Shown here one piece after another: positions 25,442 through 33,370 of a stretch of 47,372 bases of DNA. The notes under the pieces were generated by a model. The model had not been told where the DNA came from. It did no database searches and saw only the letters and a list, made by a program, of their open reading frames with translations. Every line of letters starts with the position of its first letter. Position 1 is the first letter of the stretch. A program made the translations under genes and the position numbers. Source of the DNA: Anaerolineales bacterium (GTDB lineage Bacteria; Chloroflexota; Anaerolineae; Anaerolineales; Villigracilaceae); the NCBI GenBank assembly GCA_016928525.1, contig JAFGKO010000128.1:1-47372 (forward strand). Reading direction: 5' to 3'.

Positions 25442-25921
25442 ATGCAGCGAACTAAATTTATCTTGGGTGGCCTGCTCATTCTGGCAGCAGTCGTTTACCT
25501 GATTGTTTCGTCCACACAGGCCAGCGCAGAATATTTTATGACGATTGACGAACTCAAAGCCGAAGGTTCGGCTGTAGTTGGCAAAAGCTTGCGCGCTTCT
25601 GGTGCTGTGATCGGCGACTCGATCCAATATGACCCGGAGACCCTGACCCTTTCCTTTGACGTTGCGCATGTACCGGGCGATAATGCCGACATCGAAGCGC
25701 AAGGCGGATTGGCGTTTGTACTGCACGAAGCTGTCACGGACCCGACACGCGCACGTATGCAGGTGATCTACGTGGGCCCCAAGCCTGACCTGTTGCGCGA
25801 CGAAGCCCAGGCTATCATGACCGGCCACATGGGAGAAGACGGCATCTTCTACGCGGACGAATTGCTGCTCAAATGCCCAACTAAATATGAAGAGGCGGTA
25901 CCTGAACAGAGCGAAGGCTAA
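25442..25921 (+). CDS. ccmE: cytochrome c maturation haem chaperone CcmE, CxxxY type
   Basis: This 159-residue haem chaperone has one N-terminal membrane helix (FILGGLLILAAVVYLIVSS) and an extracytoplasmic OB-fold domain. It receives haem from CcmABCD and delivers it to CcmF/H. Family phrases are VVGKSLRASGAVI, LSFDVAH, ARMQVIYVGPKPDLLRDEAQAIMTGHMGEDGIFYADELLLKCPTKYEE. In the standard protein the covalent haem ligand is His in an HxxxY motif. Here the aligned residue is Cys (KCPTKY), the CxxxY variant known from some Deltaproteobacteria and archaea. The ATG at 25442 follows CTGGAGG, and the frame's earlier start at 25412 has no support. It is first in the ccm operon. Confidence 0.94.
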   Translation: MQRTKFILGGLLILAAVVYLIVSSTQASAEYFMTIDELKAEGSAVVGKSLRASGAVIGDSIQYDPETLTLSFDVAHVPGDNADIEAQGGLAFVLHEAVTDPTRARMQVIYVGPKPDLLRDEAQAIMTGHMGEDGIFYADELLLKCPTKYEEAVPEQSEG

Positions 25922-25930
25922 GTAAACACA

Positions 25931-25991
25931 AACCTGACAGATCTTACCCTTCCACTTCGTTACGAGGTGTTTCGAAAAGACCTGTCAGGTT
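25931..25991. repeat. long-loop palindrome between ccmE and ccmF
   Basis: Arms AACCTGACAG (25931-25940) and CTGTCAGGTT (25982-25991) pair perfectly across 41 bases that contain a smaller imperfect dyad (CACTTCG and CGAGGTG). It fills the ccmE-ccmF spacer. It resembles the other dispersed palindromes of this genome rather than a terminator, as the operon continues. Confidence 0.6.
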
Positions 25992-26012
25992 TTGATTGTT
26001 CCTGGAGAAAAT

Positions 26013-28076
26013 ATGCTTGCAGATTTTGGTTTTGGCGTTTTAATCGTAACTTTTGTAGTAGCGCTTTATAGCGTCGTTGCTGCCATGATCGGTGAAAGAA
26101 AGCAGTCCGCACAAATGGTGGAAAGTGCCCGACGCGCTCAATTGCTCACTTTCCCCTTACTATCCCTGGCAGCAGGGGTCTTGATCTACCTGCTGGTCAA
26201 CGATCATTTCGATGTGTCTTTTGTGTATGAAGTGACCAGCCGTAGCATGCCAGCTTACCTCAAAGTCACTGCCTGGTGGGGCGGACAGGCCGGTTCCCTG
26301 CTCTTCTGGGCCTGGTTGCTTTCAGCCTTCACCTCCGCGGTCACCCTGCGCAAATGGGAACGTGACCGCGAATTCCTGCCCTGGGTGATCGTGGTTTCAT
26401 CCGTTACGTTGGCTTTTTTCCTGTCGTTGAATATCTTTTTCAATGAGAACCCCTTTGCCCGCTTCTATCAGACCATTGACGGTGTCCAGGCTTACAACTT
26501 CAGGCCAGCCGGTGGAATGCCCATCACCCCGCAAGATGGTCAGGGACTCAACCCGCTGCTACGGCACCCTGGCATGATCATCCACCCGCCCATGCTGTAT
26601 CTGGGCTTTGTCTCCTTTGTGATTCCCTTTGCCTTCGCTATCGCTGCCCTGGTCACTGGCCGCACCGATGATCGCTGGACGCGCATCACCCGCCGCTGGA
26701 CGCTGTGGGCCTGGTTATTCCTCTCGCTGGGACTGGTGCTGGGCGGGCGCTGGGCATATGATGTGCTCGGTTGGGGAGGCTACTGGGGCTGGGACCCGGT
26801 TGAGATTGCGGCCTTCATGCCCTGGCTGACCGGCACCGCCTTCCTGCACTCGGTCATGATCCAGGAGCACAAAGGTATGCTCAAGCATTGGAACATGCTC
26901 TTAATAATTCTAACTTATTCGCTGGTTATCTTTGGCACCTTCCTGACCCGCTCCGGAGTGCTCTCGTCTGTGCACGCCTTTGCCCAAAGCGCCATCGGGC
27001 CGATGTTCTTCGGCTTCATCGGCCTGACCTTTATCACATCCATAGCGTTGCTAATCTGGCGCTGGCCGGAACTGAAATCAGAAACCGAAATGAAGTCCAT
27101 GATCTCGCGCGAAGCCTTCTTCCTGCTCAACAATCTGCTTTTCCTGAGTGTGCTGGTAGTCTGCTTTGTAGGCGTAATTTACCCTCTTGCTTCAGAACTC
27201 TTCATTGGTCAAAAAGTGACCGTTGGCCCGCCTTATTATGAGCGCGCCAACGGGCCCATCTTCGGTGCGATGATGGCGCTGATGGGCATCGCTCCGCTTT
27301 CGGCCTGGGGCAAGTCAACGGCTATGACCCTTGGACGCGCCATCTGGAAACCGACCATCCCAGCGCTGTTCGTCCCTATGCTGGCATATCTGGCAGGTTA
27401 CAGACAAGTGGTAGCTTTAATCGGTTTCTTTCTGGTGGCCTTTGTCGTTTCGGTCACACTCTACGACACCTTCCGCAGCGCCCGCGCCCGCCAGCGCGCG
27501 CAAAAAGAAAACTTCTTCACCGCCCTGGCGCGGCTGGCCGGCCGCAACCGCCGTCGCTATGGCGGCTACCTCATCCACATCAGCATGATGTTGATGGCGA
27601 TCGGCATCCTAGGTATCGAAATCTTCCAGACCGAAACCCAGGGCACCCTTGCCCAGGGAGAATCACTACAACTGGCTGGCTACACAGTTGAGTATGAGGA
27701 AGTCGCTACGTGGCCAGACGAGGGCGCTGGCGTACAATACACCCGTGCAGTGGTCGATGTTTCCAAAGACGGTGAATACATCGGCCAACTTTATCCGCGC
27801 ATTGACTTTTATTTCGACTCACAGCAGGCCATGACCATCCCCGGTCAGCGCAGCACGTTGCAAGACGACCTGTACATCTTGCTGGTGGACTGGCAGCCTG
27901 TCTCGTCCGTGGGCGCAACCTTTAAGATCTATCACAACCCGCTGGTCAATTGGCTGTGGGTGGGCAGTCTCGTCTTTATCGTTGGCATGCTCTTCGCTGC
28001 CTGGCCGGACAAAGACCCCAGCCTGCGTCCCGTGCGGGTGAACAAACGCGCAGTGGAACCCAGCGCAGCGGATTAA
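26013..28076 (+). CDS. ccmF: haem lyase subunit CcmF
   Basis: This polytopic protein of about 687 residues transfers haem from CcmE to apocytochrome. About fifteen hydrophobic segments are seen. Signature segments are WWGGQAGSLLFWAWLLS, HPPMLYLGFVSFVIPFAFA, and the WWD haem-handling motif WGGYWGWDPVEIAAFMPWL with LTGTAFLHSVMIQEHKG. LTRSGVLSSVHAFAQ and a large extracytoplasmic C-terminal loop before the last helix follow. A TTG at 25992 could extend it by seven codons, but those lie in the palindrome arm, and the ATG at 26013 has CTGGAG at proper distance. It ends six bases before ccmH. Confidence 0.96.
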   Translation: MLADFGFGVLIVTFVVALYSVVAAMIGERKQSAQMVESARRAQLLTFPLLSLAAGVLIYLLVNDHFDVSFVYEVTSRSMPAYLKVTAWWGGQAGSLLFWAWLLSAFTSAVTLRKWERDREFLPWVIVVSSVTLAFFLSLNIFFNENPFARFYQTIDGVQAYNFRPAGGMPITPQDGQGLNPLLRHPGMIIHPPMLYLGFVSFVIPFAFAIAALVTGRTDDRWTRITRRWTLWAWLFLSLGLVLGGRWAYDVLGWGGYWGWDPVEIAAFMPWLTGTAFLHSVMIQEHKGMLKHWNMLLIILTYSLVIFGTFLTRSGVLSSVHAFAQSAIGPMFFGFIGLTFITSIALLIWRWPELKSETEMKSMISREAFFLLNNLLFLSVLVVCFVGVIYPLASELFIGQKVTVGPPYYERANGPIFGAMMALMGIAPLSAWGKSTAMTLGRAIWKPTIPALFVPMLAYLAGYRQVVALIGFFLVAFVVSVTLYDTFRSARARQRAQKENFFTALARLAGRNRRRYGGYLIHISMMLMAIGILGIEIFQTETQGTLAQGESLQLAGYTVEYEEVATWPDEGAGVQYTRAVVDVSKDGEYIGQLYPRIDFYFDSQQAMTIPGQRSTLQDDLYILLVDWQPVSSVGATFKIYHNPLVNWLWVGSLVFIVGMLFAAWPDKDPSLRPVRVNKRAVEPSAAD

Positions 28077-28082
28077 CTGGAA

Positions 28083-28592
28083 ATGACGATGAAAAGGCTC
28101 CTCTGGATTGCAACTCTCATCCTCGTTCTTTCCTGGCTGACAGTTGCTACCGTTTATGCGCAGGGTTCCACCCCCACAGATGACGCGGTCAATGCCATCG
28201 CCAAACAGATGTATTGCCCGGTCTGCGAGAACACACCCCTGGACGTGTGCCCCACGACAGCTTGTAAGGAATGGCGTGAAGAGATACGCAGCATGCTGGC
28301 AGACGGCAAAAGCGAAGCGGAGATTAAACAGCATTTTGTTGATTATTATGGCGCGCGCGTGCTCGCCGAACCGCCTCGCACCGGTTTAAATTGGCTGCTA
28401 TACGTATTGCCGCCGATCGCTATCGTAGCAGGGGCTTTCGTGCTCTTTCGAGCGCTCAGAACCTGGAGCCAAGCATCTACATCATCCCTGCAGGGGACAA
28501 CGGGAGCAGGTGTGGGTGAGAACGAGGCGGCGTCCCCATCCGACGATGAGTACATCGCACGTATGGAAGAAGAACTTAAGAAAAGAAATTAA
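28083..28592 (+). CDS. ccmH: apocytochrome thiol-handling protein CcmH (NrfF-like)
   Basis: This 169-residue exported protein has a signal peptide (LWIATLILVLSWLTVATVYAQG), then the redox motif MYCPVCEN. In this Chloroflexota-like version two further cysteines follow (DVCPTTAC), then KEWREEIRSMLADGKSEAEIKQHFVDYYGARVLAEPP, the family's three-helix domain. A membrane helix GLNWLLYVLPPIAIVAGAFVLF comes next, with a short cytoplasmic tail. It keeps the haem-attachment cysteines of apocytochromes reduced for ligation. Two ATGs six bases apart (28083, 28089) are both possible. Its presence together with a CxxxY-type CcmE is notable. Confidence 0.93.
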   Translation: MTMKRLLWIATLILVLSWLTVATVYAQGSTPTDDAVNAIAKQMYCPVCENTPLDVCPTTACKEWREEIRSMLADGKSEAEIKQHFVDYYGARVLAEPPRTGLNWLLYVLPPIAIVAGAFVLFRALRTWSQASTSSLQGTTGAGVGENEAASPSDDEYIARMEEELKKRN

Positions 28593-28593
28593 T

Positions 28594-28629
28594 CCCCTCA
28601 CCCTACCCCTCTCCCAGGGGGGAGAGGGG
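28594..28629. repeat. G/C-rich palindrome in the ccmH-ccmG spacer
   Basis: CCCCTCTCC (28606-28614) pairs with GGAGAGGGG (28621-28629). It is preceded by CCCCTCACCC. It is closely similar to the element that sits in frame inside the CcmI-like gene at 29535-29603. Confidence 0.6.
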
Positions 28630-28654
28630 ACAAAGGTGAAGGTAGGAGAACGTC

Positions 28655-29260
28655 ATGACCGAAGAGCAAACCACCACGACGCCCGCGCCCAAGCGCGGCG
28701 TCCGCTTGTCAACGCAGATCATCATCTGGGTTGTGCTGATGGCCTTGCTGGTGCTGGTAGGGCTGGGGCTGAAAAAAGCACAAAACCCGATCATCAGCAT
28801 CGGCTCAGAAATCCCCAACTTTCCGCTGACCATGTTCGAGGGGTATTCCTACCAGGGCGCTTCCGAAGTCAATATTTCAGACTTGCAAGGCAAGGTAGTG
28901 GTAATTAACTTCTGGGCTTCCTGGTGCAAACCCTGTGAGCAGGAAGCCGCCGAACTCGAAGAAGCCTGGCGCTTCTACGAAGCAGATGGCGAAGTGGTCT
29001 TTCTGGGCATCGCCTGGACGGACACTCCTGACAATGCGAAATCTTATTTAGAGCGTTTCGACATCACCTATCCTAACGGTCCCGATCTGGGTTCGCGCAT
29101 TTCGTCCATTTTCAACCGCAACCTGGGTGTGCCGGAAACCTATTTCATCGGTCGAGACGGTGTGCTACGCAGCATTAAGATCGGGCCTTTCACTTCAGTA
29201 CAGGAAATACACGCCACGATTAATCCGCTCTTAGCAGATAACTACCCCGCAGGGGAATGA
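28655..29260 (+). CDS. ccmG: thioredoxin-fold thiol-disulfide oxidoreductase, CcmG/ResA-like
   Basis: This 201-residue membrane-anchored thioredoxin-like protein has an N-terminal helix (IIIWVVLMALLVLVGLGL). The thioredoxin domain shows FPLTMFEGYSYQG, VVVINFWASWCKPCEQEAAELE with the active-site CKPC, VVFLGIAWTDTPDNAKSYLERF, and the cis-Pro region LGVPETYFIGRDGVL. It should reduce CcmH or apocytochrome thiols on the outer face of the membrane. It stands in the CcmG slot of the operon. ResA-like proteins have the same fold, so the symbol is by context. Confidence 0.9.
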   Translation: MTEEQTTTTPAPKRGVRLSTQIIIWVVLMALLVLVGLGLKKAQNPIISIGSEIPNFPLTMFEGYSYQGASEVNISDLQGKVVVINFWASWCKPCEQEAAELEEAWRFYEADGEVVFLGIAWTDTPDNAKSYLERFDITYPNGPDLGSRISSIFNRNLGVPETYFIGRDGVLRSIKIGPFTSVQEIHATINPLLADNYPAGE

Positions 29261-29267
29261 GATACAG

Positions 29268-29825
29268 ATGGATATTGGAGCAATCTTTTTTATACTAGCA
29301 GTCGTCACCCTGGTAGGGATGTACGTAAGTCAGCCATATATTCAACGCCGTGGCCGCCATGCCATGCAAGAAGACCGCGAATATTCCTCTTTAATGGCTG
29401 AATATGACCGCGCCGTCAATACGCTGCAGGAACTTGATTTCGACAATGCACTGGGCAAAATCCCGGCAGAGGATTACCCTCGCCAGCGCACGGAACTGCT
29501 GGCGAAAGGCACTGATCTGCTGCGCAAGCTGGATGCCCTCACCCCCGTCCCCTCTACCCTTTCGGGCACACGTCCCAGTGGGAGAGGGGGGCGGAGTGAG
29601 GGCAAAGATGCCGAGAGCCGTATGGAAGCCGCCGTAGCTTCCCGGCGCGCAGACGCATCTGCTCAAAGAGCGGCCACCGTGCTCGACGATGATGAGTTGG
29701 AATCGATGTTAGCCGCCCGCCGCAAGACCCGCAAGGAAAAATCGGCCGGTTTTTGCCCCAAGTGCGGCAAGCCCATCCTGGTCTCCGACCGTTTCTGCCC
29801 CTCTTGTGGGAAAGCGATCAATTAG
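29268..29825 (+). CDS. CcmI-like membrane protein with C-terminal zinc ribbon
   Basis: This 185-residue protein has one N-terminal membrane helix (GAIFFILAVVTLVGMYVS), then a coiled region with the CcmI-type phrase TLQELDFDNALGKIPAEDYPRQRTELL. A repeat-encoded segment follows (about residues 90-113: LTPVPSTLSGTRPSGRGG), then a zinc ribbon with CPKCGK and CPSCGK. CcmI proteins chaperone apocytochrome in System I. The zinc ribbon is not part of ordinary CcmI, which usually ends in TPR repeats. The stop codon TAG (29823-29825) lies in the first unit of a heptamer repeat, so the C-terminus may have been set by repeat insertion. It starts 7 bases after ccmG. Confidence 0.75.
   Translation: MDIGAIFFILAVVTLVGMYVSQPYIQRRGRHAMQEDREYSSLMAEYDRAVNTLQELDFDNALGKIPAEDYPRQRTELLAKGTDLLRKLDALTPVPSTLSGTRPSGRGGRSEGKDAESRMEAAVASRRADASAQRAATVLDDDELESMLAARRKTRKEKSAGFCPKCGKPILVSDRFCPSCGKAIN
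29535..29603. repeat. G/C-rich palindrome in frame inside the CcmI-like gene
   Basis: Outer arms GCCCTCAC (29535-29542) and GTGAGGGC (29596-29603) pair perfectly. Inner arms CCCCTCT and AGAGGGG also pair. The element keeps the reading frame and adds about 23 codons of Pro/Gly/Ser/Arg-rich peptide between the coil and the zinc ribbon. A close relative occurs at 28594-28629. Confidence 0.65.
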
Positions 29826-29898
29826 ACTTTGGATCTTAGACTTTAGACCTTCGGCATAAAAGTTTAGAAATCCAAGGTCTAATGTCTCTAATCTCTTC
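29822..29898. repeat. heptamer-period palindrome (TTAGACT family)
   Basis: The left arm is a run of 7-base units (TTAGACT, TTGGATC, TTAGACT, TTAGACC) from 29822. The right arm, from about 29870, is their reverse complement family (CCAAGGTCTAATG, TCTCTAATCTC). The element fills the spacer and contains the TAG stop of the preceding gene. Confidence 0.65.
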
Positions 29899-29907
29899 GA
29901 GGAATGC

Positions 29908-31827
29908 ATGAATTTTCGTTCAACCCTGTTCGTTGCAATTATTGTTCTATTGCTCACCGCCTGCAACATGACTCTAGCGCAGGACGTCACCCCACCGCCG
30001 GGCGCTGTACAGCCAGCACAGGAACAGCCTATACAAGGACCAGTCTTCCCGGCCCAGGCTCCCGACCTGCAAAACGGCGCGGCCATCTATACCGAAAAAT
30101 GCGCCGCCTGTCACGGTGAAAGCGGACAGGCTGACGGCGTGATGAGCGAGCAACTTGCTGCGCAGGGCGTCACGGTTCCTGCGCTTGGCTCAACCGAGGT
30201 TGCAGGGAGAGCCACTCCTGCCAGTTGGTTCCTGACAGTCACGCTCGGTAACATGGAAAAACTCATGCCGCCCTTCAATAGCCTGAGCGACCAGGAACGC
30301 TGGGACGTGGTGGCCTATGCTCAATCCCTGAGCACTACACCCGACCAGATCAGCCAGGGTAAGGAGTTCTTCAGCAAGAATTGTGTGAATTGTCCGACCG
30401 ACTTCTTTTCCGACCAGGAAGCAATGGCTGCCCTTTCAACCGACGATTTGGTCAGCATGTTGGCACAGGGCGGTGAAGGACTGCCCGACCTGGCTGGGAC
30501 GCTTTCACAAGACGAACTAAGAGCAGTCGCCATCTATTTGCGGACTCTGACTTTCAGCGCTTCACCCCTGGCATTCGAGCCTGCTTCTCCTACCGCAACC
30601 GCAGTCCCTGCCCAAACGGAGACATCATCAACCGAAGCGCCGGGAACGGAAATCTCATCAGCAGAGGCAACGCCGCTAGAAACAGAGCAGGTTGAGGGTA
30701 CACCCGAAGCGACCATCGTCCTCACTGGCTCCGGCCCGGTCAGTGGAATGCTCCTCAATGGCAGCGGCGGAGAGACGCCTACAGGGGCAACCGTCACATT
30801 GCACGGCTTTAACCATTCTACGGACCCAAACAGTACCCCCCAGGAAGTGATTACGCAAACGGTAAAGACCGACGAATCCGGCGCCTTCCTATTTGAAGAT
30901 GTGGATCTTCAAGAAGGGCGTATCTTCCTGGTTGAAGCCAACTATCAAGGCATCACTTTCCAATCCGATCTGGCTATCAGCGAAGCCGGCATGACTGAGC
31001 TAACCATCCCGGATGTTACGGTGTATGACAGCACCACAGACAGCGGCGGGCTGGTGGTGGAGCAATTGCATGTCAGTTTCGATATGGCAGTGGAAGGCGG
31101 CGTGCAGGTTTTCGAACTGTTTACCATCAGCAACCTGAGCAACAAAGCTTATGTCTTTGCCACAGACGGGACCAACCTGCCCTTCATGCCCCTGCCGGAA
31201 GGCGCTTCGAATGTTGGCCTCGAGCTTTCCCAAGATAGCGCTCCCCTGCTGGGGACCGAATCCGGCGACTTAGCCATACCGCCCAGCGAAGATTTTTATT
31301 CCATCGTGGCCTTCTTCAGCATGCCATACGATAAAGAACTGGTGTTAAGCCAACCGTTGGCATTGCCGGTGAGTTCAGCGCTGGTCATTGTGCCGGAAGG
31401 CATCGAGGTAAAAAGCGACCAACTGACAGACGATGGTATTCAGCAAACGCAGCAGGGTTTCAACGTGCAGATGTACTCGAGCGATAGCCTGAGCGCCGGG
31501 TCGCCGCTTGAAATGACGCTTTCCGGCAAGGTCAAATCCGCTGCTGCAGGTAGTGTGGACAACCGACAAACCCTGCTGATCGGCGCAGGCATGTTTGGCG
31601 TGGTACTCATCCTGGCCGGCGTCTGGATGTTCCTGCGCAACCGGAACAAGCTGGACGAAGATGATTTCGAAGGCAGTGAGGAGGATGAAGATGAATTCGA
31701 GACCGCCGAAGAGGTCATGGATGCCATCATTGCCCTCGACGACCTGCATCGCGCAAAGAAGATTCCAGATGAGGCTTACCGGGCACGCCGGGCAGAGTTG
31801 AAGGAAAGGTTGAAGGAATTAGCTTAG
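29908..31827 (+). CDS. membrane-anchored cytochrome c lipoprotein in the ccm operon
   Basis: The protein has 639 residues. A lipoprotein signal (VLLLTACNM) is followed by a class I cytochrome c domain (about 45-130) with CAACHGESGQADG and a Met ligand candidate in NMEKLMPPFNSLSDQERWDV. A second cytochrome-like domain (about 150-210) has GKEFFSKNCVNCPTDFF, where the haem-ligand His is replaced by Pro. Then come a Thr/Glu/Ala-rich linker, a carboxypeptidase-regulatory-like beta domain (about 270-345), another beta-rich domain, a transmembrane helix (LLIGAGMFGVVLILAGVWMF), and an acidic cytoplasmic tail ending in a CcmI-like module (ALDDLHRAKKIPDEAYRARRAELK). Its role in maturation is unknown. 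Position between the ccmI-like and ccmA genes suggests a cytochrome assembly or sensing job. Confidence 0.8.
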   Translation: MNFRSTLFVAIIVLLLTACNMTLAQDVTPPPGAVQPAQEQPIQGPVFPAQAPDLQNGAAIYTEKCAACHGESGQADGVMSEQLAAQGVTVPALGSTEVAGRATPASWFLTVTLGNMEKLMPPFNSLSDQERWDVVAYAQSLSTTPDQISQGKEFFSKNCVNCPTDFFSDQEAMAALSTDDLVSMLAQGGEGLPDLAGTLSQDELRAVAIYLRTLTFSASPLAFEPASPTATAVPAQTETSSTEAPGTEISSAEATPLETEQVEGTPEATIVLTGSGPVSGMLLNGSGGETPTGATVTLHGFNHSTDPNSTPQEVITQTVKTDESGAFLFEDVDLQEGRIFLVEANYQGITFQSDLAISEAGMTELTIPDVTVYDSTTDSGGLVVEQLHVSFDMAVEGGVQVFELFTISNLSNKAYVFATDGTNLPFMPLPEGASNVGLELSQDSAPLLGTESGDLAIPPSEDFYSIVAFFSMPYDKELVLSQPLALPVSSALVIVPEGIEVKSDQLTDDGIQQTQQGFNVQMYSSDSLSAGSPLEMTLSGKVKSAAAGSVDNRQTLLIGAGMFGVVLILAGVWMFLRNRNKLDEDDFEGSEEDEDEFETAEEVMDAIIALDDLHRAKKIPDEAYRARRAELKERLKELA

Positions 31828-31833
31828 TCCTCG

Positions 31834-31945
31834 CTGAGCGGAAAGCCGAACGGTAGTGAGGCTTGTAATCGAAGCGTAAAACCCTTCGACTACGGGTCTT
31901 GATACAGCGGAAAAGCGCCGCCACTCGACCCTCCGCTCAGGGTGA
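31834..31945. repeat. inverted-repeat element upstream of ccmA
   Basis: Arms CTGAGCGGA (31834-31842) and TCCGCTCAG (31932-31940) face each other across about 90 bases. The right end continues GGTGAG, as in dispersed repeats of the CCGCTCAGGGTGAG kind. It fills the 31828-31953 spacer. Confidence 0.55.
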
Positions 31946-31953
31946 GATAAACC

Positions 31954-32652
31954 ATGATCGAAGTCAAAAAACTCGTCAAACGCTTTGGACTGAAAACTGT
32001 GCTGCGTGGACTGGACTTCCAGGTCCAGCCAGGTGAGTTCGTGGCGCTGCTCGGCCCCAATGGCGCGGGTAAGACTACCTTCCTGCGCATCCTGGCATCG
32101 CTTTCGCGGCCTTCGCTGGGAAGCGTGGACATTGCCGGGTATAGCCTGCCCAAACAGGCTGCGGCTGTCCGCGCCCGTCTCGGTGTGGTCTCGCATTTGC
32201 CCCTACTCTACCCTGACCTGACCGCCGAAGAGAATTTGACATTCTACGCGCGCATGTATGGCATTCAAAATGCCGAAGCGCGCATCACCGAAGTGCTCGA
32301 AATGGTCGGCCTCGAACAGCGAAGAAAAGACCTTGTCCGCACCTTCTCACGCGGCATGCAACAGCGACTGGCCATCGGCCGCGCCGTGCTGCACGACCCG
32401 GACGTGATACTCTTCGACGAACCCTACACCGGCCTCGACCAGGACGCCTCGTCCATGCTGGATGGCGTGCTGCAAACAGTTGCCGGCCAGGGACGCACCG
32501 TGGTGATGACCTCCCACGACCTGGCGCGCGCCGAAGACCTGGCCACCCGTTTCGACATCCTGTCACGCGGCGTGATCGCAGCTTCGTCTACACGTGAAGG
32601 TCTTGGCAAAGACAATCTGCTTACATTCTATAAACAGGCGCTGGCAGGCTGA
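31954..32652 (+). CDS. ccmA: haem exporter ATP-binding protein CcmA
   Basis: This 232-residue ABC ATPase has Walker A LLGPNGAGKTTFLRIL (about residues 34-49), signature FSRGMQQRLAIGRA, Walker B DVILFDEPYTGLD and the switch His in VVMTSHDLARAEDL. With CcmB, C and D it releases holo-CcmE from CcmC by ATP hydrolysis. It ends one base before ccmB, so the subunits are tightly coupled. The preceding spacer is repeat-filled, so a second promoter may exist there, but none was identified. Confidence 0.94.
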   Translation: MIEVKKLVKRFGLKTVLRGLDFQVQPGEFVALLGPNGAGKTTFLRILASLSRPSLGSVDIAGYSLPKQAAAVRARLGVVSHLPLLYPDLTAEENLTFYARMYGIQNAEARITEVLEMVGLEQRRKDLVRTFSRGMQQRLAIGRAVLHDPDVILFDEPYTGLDQDASSMLDGVLQTVAGQGRTVVMTSHDLARAEDLATRFDILSRGVIAASSTREGLGKDNLLTFYKQALAG

Positions 32653-32653
32653 C

Positions 32654-33370
32654 ATGGCGGAAAGTACACTAACAACTACGGCACACCGCCCGGCCAAGTC
32701 CAGTTTCTGGAAGGCCATTGCCGCCGTGGCCTGGAAGGACCTGACCGCCGAATTGCGTTCGCGAGAATTGCTTTCAGCCATGCTGGTCTTCTCGCTGCTG
32801 GTCATCCTCATCTTCAATTTCGCCCTCGAATTGGACATCAGCACGCGGCGCTCGGTCACCTCCGGCGTGTTGTGGACGACCTTCGCCTTCGCGGGCACGC
32901 TCGGCCTGAACCGTTCCATGGCCATCGAAAAAGACCGCGGCTGCCTGGATGGTCTCCTGCTGGCGCCGGTGGACAGGTCCGCGATTTACTTCGGCAAGGT
33001 CATAAGTAACCTGGCTTTCATGCTCATCGTAGAGGTCATTGTCCTGCCAATCTATAGTGTGTTGTATAACATCAACCTGTTCCAGCCGGGACTGTTGCTG
33101 GTTATCCTGCTGGGCTCGATCGGTTACGTTGCCGTAGGCACGTTGCTCGCCAGCATGGCCGTGCAAACCCGCACGCGGGACGTATTGCTGCCCATCCTGC
33201 TCTTCCCGGTCGTTGTACCGATCCTGATCGCCGCGGTCAAGGCCAGTGGCGGCTACCTGACCGGCGCAAAAATGGACGAAATCCTGCCCTGGCTCAATCT
33301 GTTGATCGCCTACGACGTGATCTTCACAGCTATTGCTTTTATGGTATTCGATTACGTTGTAGAGGAATAG
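32654..33370 (+). CDS. ccmB: haem exporter membrane subunit CcmB
   Basis: This membrane protein of about 238 residues has six helices. Recognisable CcmB text includes AWKDLTAELRSRELLSAMLVFSLLVILIFNFAL, GVLWTTFAFAGTLGLNRSMAIEKDRGCLDGLLLAPVDRS and LASMAVQTRTRDVLLPILLFPVVVPILIAAVK. The frame opens earlier (32594) inside ccmA, but the ATG at 32654 directly after the ccmA stop gives the expected length. The C-terminal residues VEE and the stop are followed at once by a heptamer repeat. Confidence 0.94.
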   Translation: MAESTLTTTAHRPAKSSFWKAIAAVAWKDLTAELRSRELLSAMLVFSLLVILIFNFALELDISTRRSVTSGVLWTTFAFAGTLGLNRSMAIEKDRGCLDGLLLAPVDRSAIYFGKVISNLAFMLIVEVIVLPIYSVLYNINLFQPGLLLVILLGSIGYVAVGTLLASMAVQTRTRDVLLPILLFPVVVPILIAAVKASGGYLTGAKMDEILPWLNLLIAYDVIFTAIAFMVFDYVVEE

